Assembly: GCA_015654635.1 (NCBI GenBank)
Contig: JAATGP010000023.1
Coordinates: 1 to 64,000 of the forward strand
DNA: 64,000 bases
Source: Alphaproteobacteria bacterium
GTDB lineage: Bacteria > Pseudomonadota > Alphaproteobacteria > Micropepsales > Micropepsaceae
Direction: 5' to 3'
Part shown: one piece after another, positions 63,761-64,000 of the stretch
Layout: each line of letters opens with the position of its first letter
How positions within the stretch are numbered: position 1 is the first letter of the stretch
Translations under genes and position numbers: made by a program
The notes under the pieces: model-generated
The model's database searches: none
What the model saw: the letters and a program-made list of their open reading frames with translations, nothing else
What the model was told of the DNA's origin: nothing

Positions 63761-64000
63761 TACCTTTTCTCCCCCATAAAGGCGGTGCCAGCGGCCTGCC
63801 CGCGGGTAAGACTGGGGGCGGCTCCGTTAATGGCGGATGTAATGATTTTTTTGGAAATGGTTGGGGGCACAACGTGGGCTTGTGGCGATTGCGGGGCCAA
63901 TGTAATCAACCGGAATGTTTGTAAGCAGACTAATTATAATCAACGCAAGCGCTTGTCGTCACAACGGCATGTTTTTTGGCCTTTTGGATTATTTTCAAAA

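Noticed and set aside
63761-64000. Possible gene at the right edge of the window
   Set aside because: The 240 bases have no frame with coding character. They are AT-richer than their surroundings and probably hold the chemoreceptor promoter.

Overview
The window is chromosomal DNA from a GC-rich alphaproteobacterium; the genus cannot be fixed from sequence alone. Supporting signs are a complete cpa/tad pilus locus of the Caulobacter/rhizobial kind, a perfect CtrA-type box (TTAA-N7-TTAA) in front of a pilin gene, the gene order rpmH-rnpA-yidD-yidC-engB-argB, a btaA-btaB betaine-lipid pair, a UbiH/Coq6-type hydroxylase and two short DUF465 proteins. Almost everything is core metabolism or cell envelope. 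I see no prophage, integrase, insertion sequence, CRISPR array or tRNA gene.

Layout. 1-5,143: start of a probable amtB, glnK with a sigma-54-like promoter, a ubiquinone-type FAD hydroxylase, a membrane-anchored protein, zapE, a CoA-ester lyase and asd. 5,400-11,578: a secreted protein, two OmpA-like porins (one with 25 consecutive prolines), btaB/btaA and tesB. 11,593-25,751: the Tad pilus region, with two TadE-like minor pilins, tadG, a wrecked second tadG, a stand-alone secretin-N-domain protein, two flp pilins, then cpaA, cpaB, cpaC, cpaD, cpaE, cpaF, tadB and tadC, with tadD facing them. 25,900-31,088: an orphan TAXI receptor, GST, ghrA, cycM, kdsB and pheA. 31,141-38,813: nudC, the SRP RNA gene ffs preceded by a decayed second copy, dnaX-recR, rmuC, def, fmt and truA. 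38,807-47,848: murI, dapE, dapD, a HAD nucleotidase, a DUF1036 protein, argB, engB, yidC, yidD, rnpA and rpmH, all on the minus strand. 48,003-55,295: an orphan histidine kinase, a TPR protein, a small secreted protein, an SDR, purE-purK, a diguanylate cyclase and ubiX between two DUF465 genes. 55,336-63,760: an MFS pump, an arsenic operon (arsR, an arsC-arsN2 fusion, acr3), a PAS protein, a DedA protein, another MFS protein and a chemoreceptor.

How the parts fit. The Tad genes together could make a complete Flp pilus: pilin, prepilin peptidase, secretin, pilotin-like lipoprotein, localisation ATPase, motor ATPase, platform proteins and minor pilins. CtrA-like boxes before the two pilin genes, before cpaB and between tadE and tadG suggest cell-cycle control. 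The arsenic operon covers sensing, arsenate reduction, probable acetylation of an organoarsenical and arsenite export, with an operator palindrome over the arsR start. btaA/btaB point to phosphorus-free betaine lipids.

No strong candidate for a wholly new system was found. The most unusual items are the decayed tandem copy of ffs, the ArsC-ArsN2 fusion with an ArsR carrying C-terminal cysteine pairs, the degenerate tadG paralogue, and several short gene remnants between intact genes.
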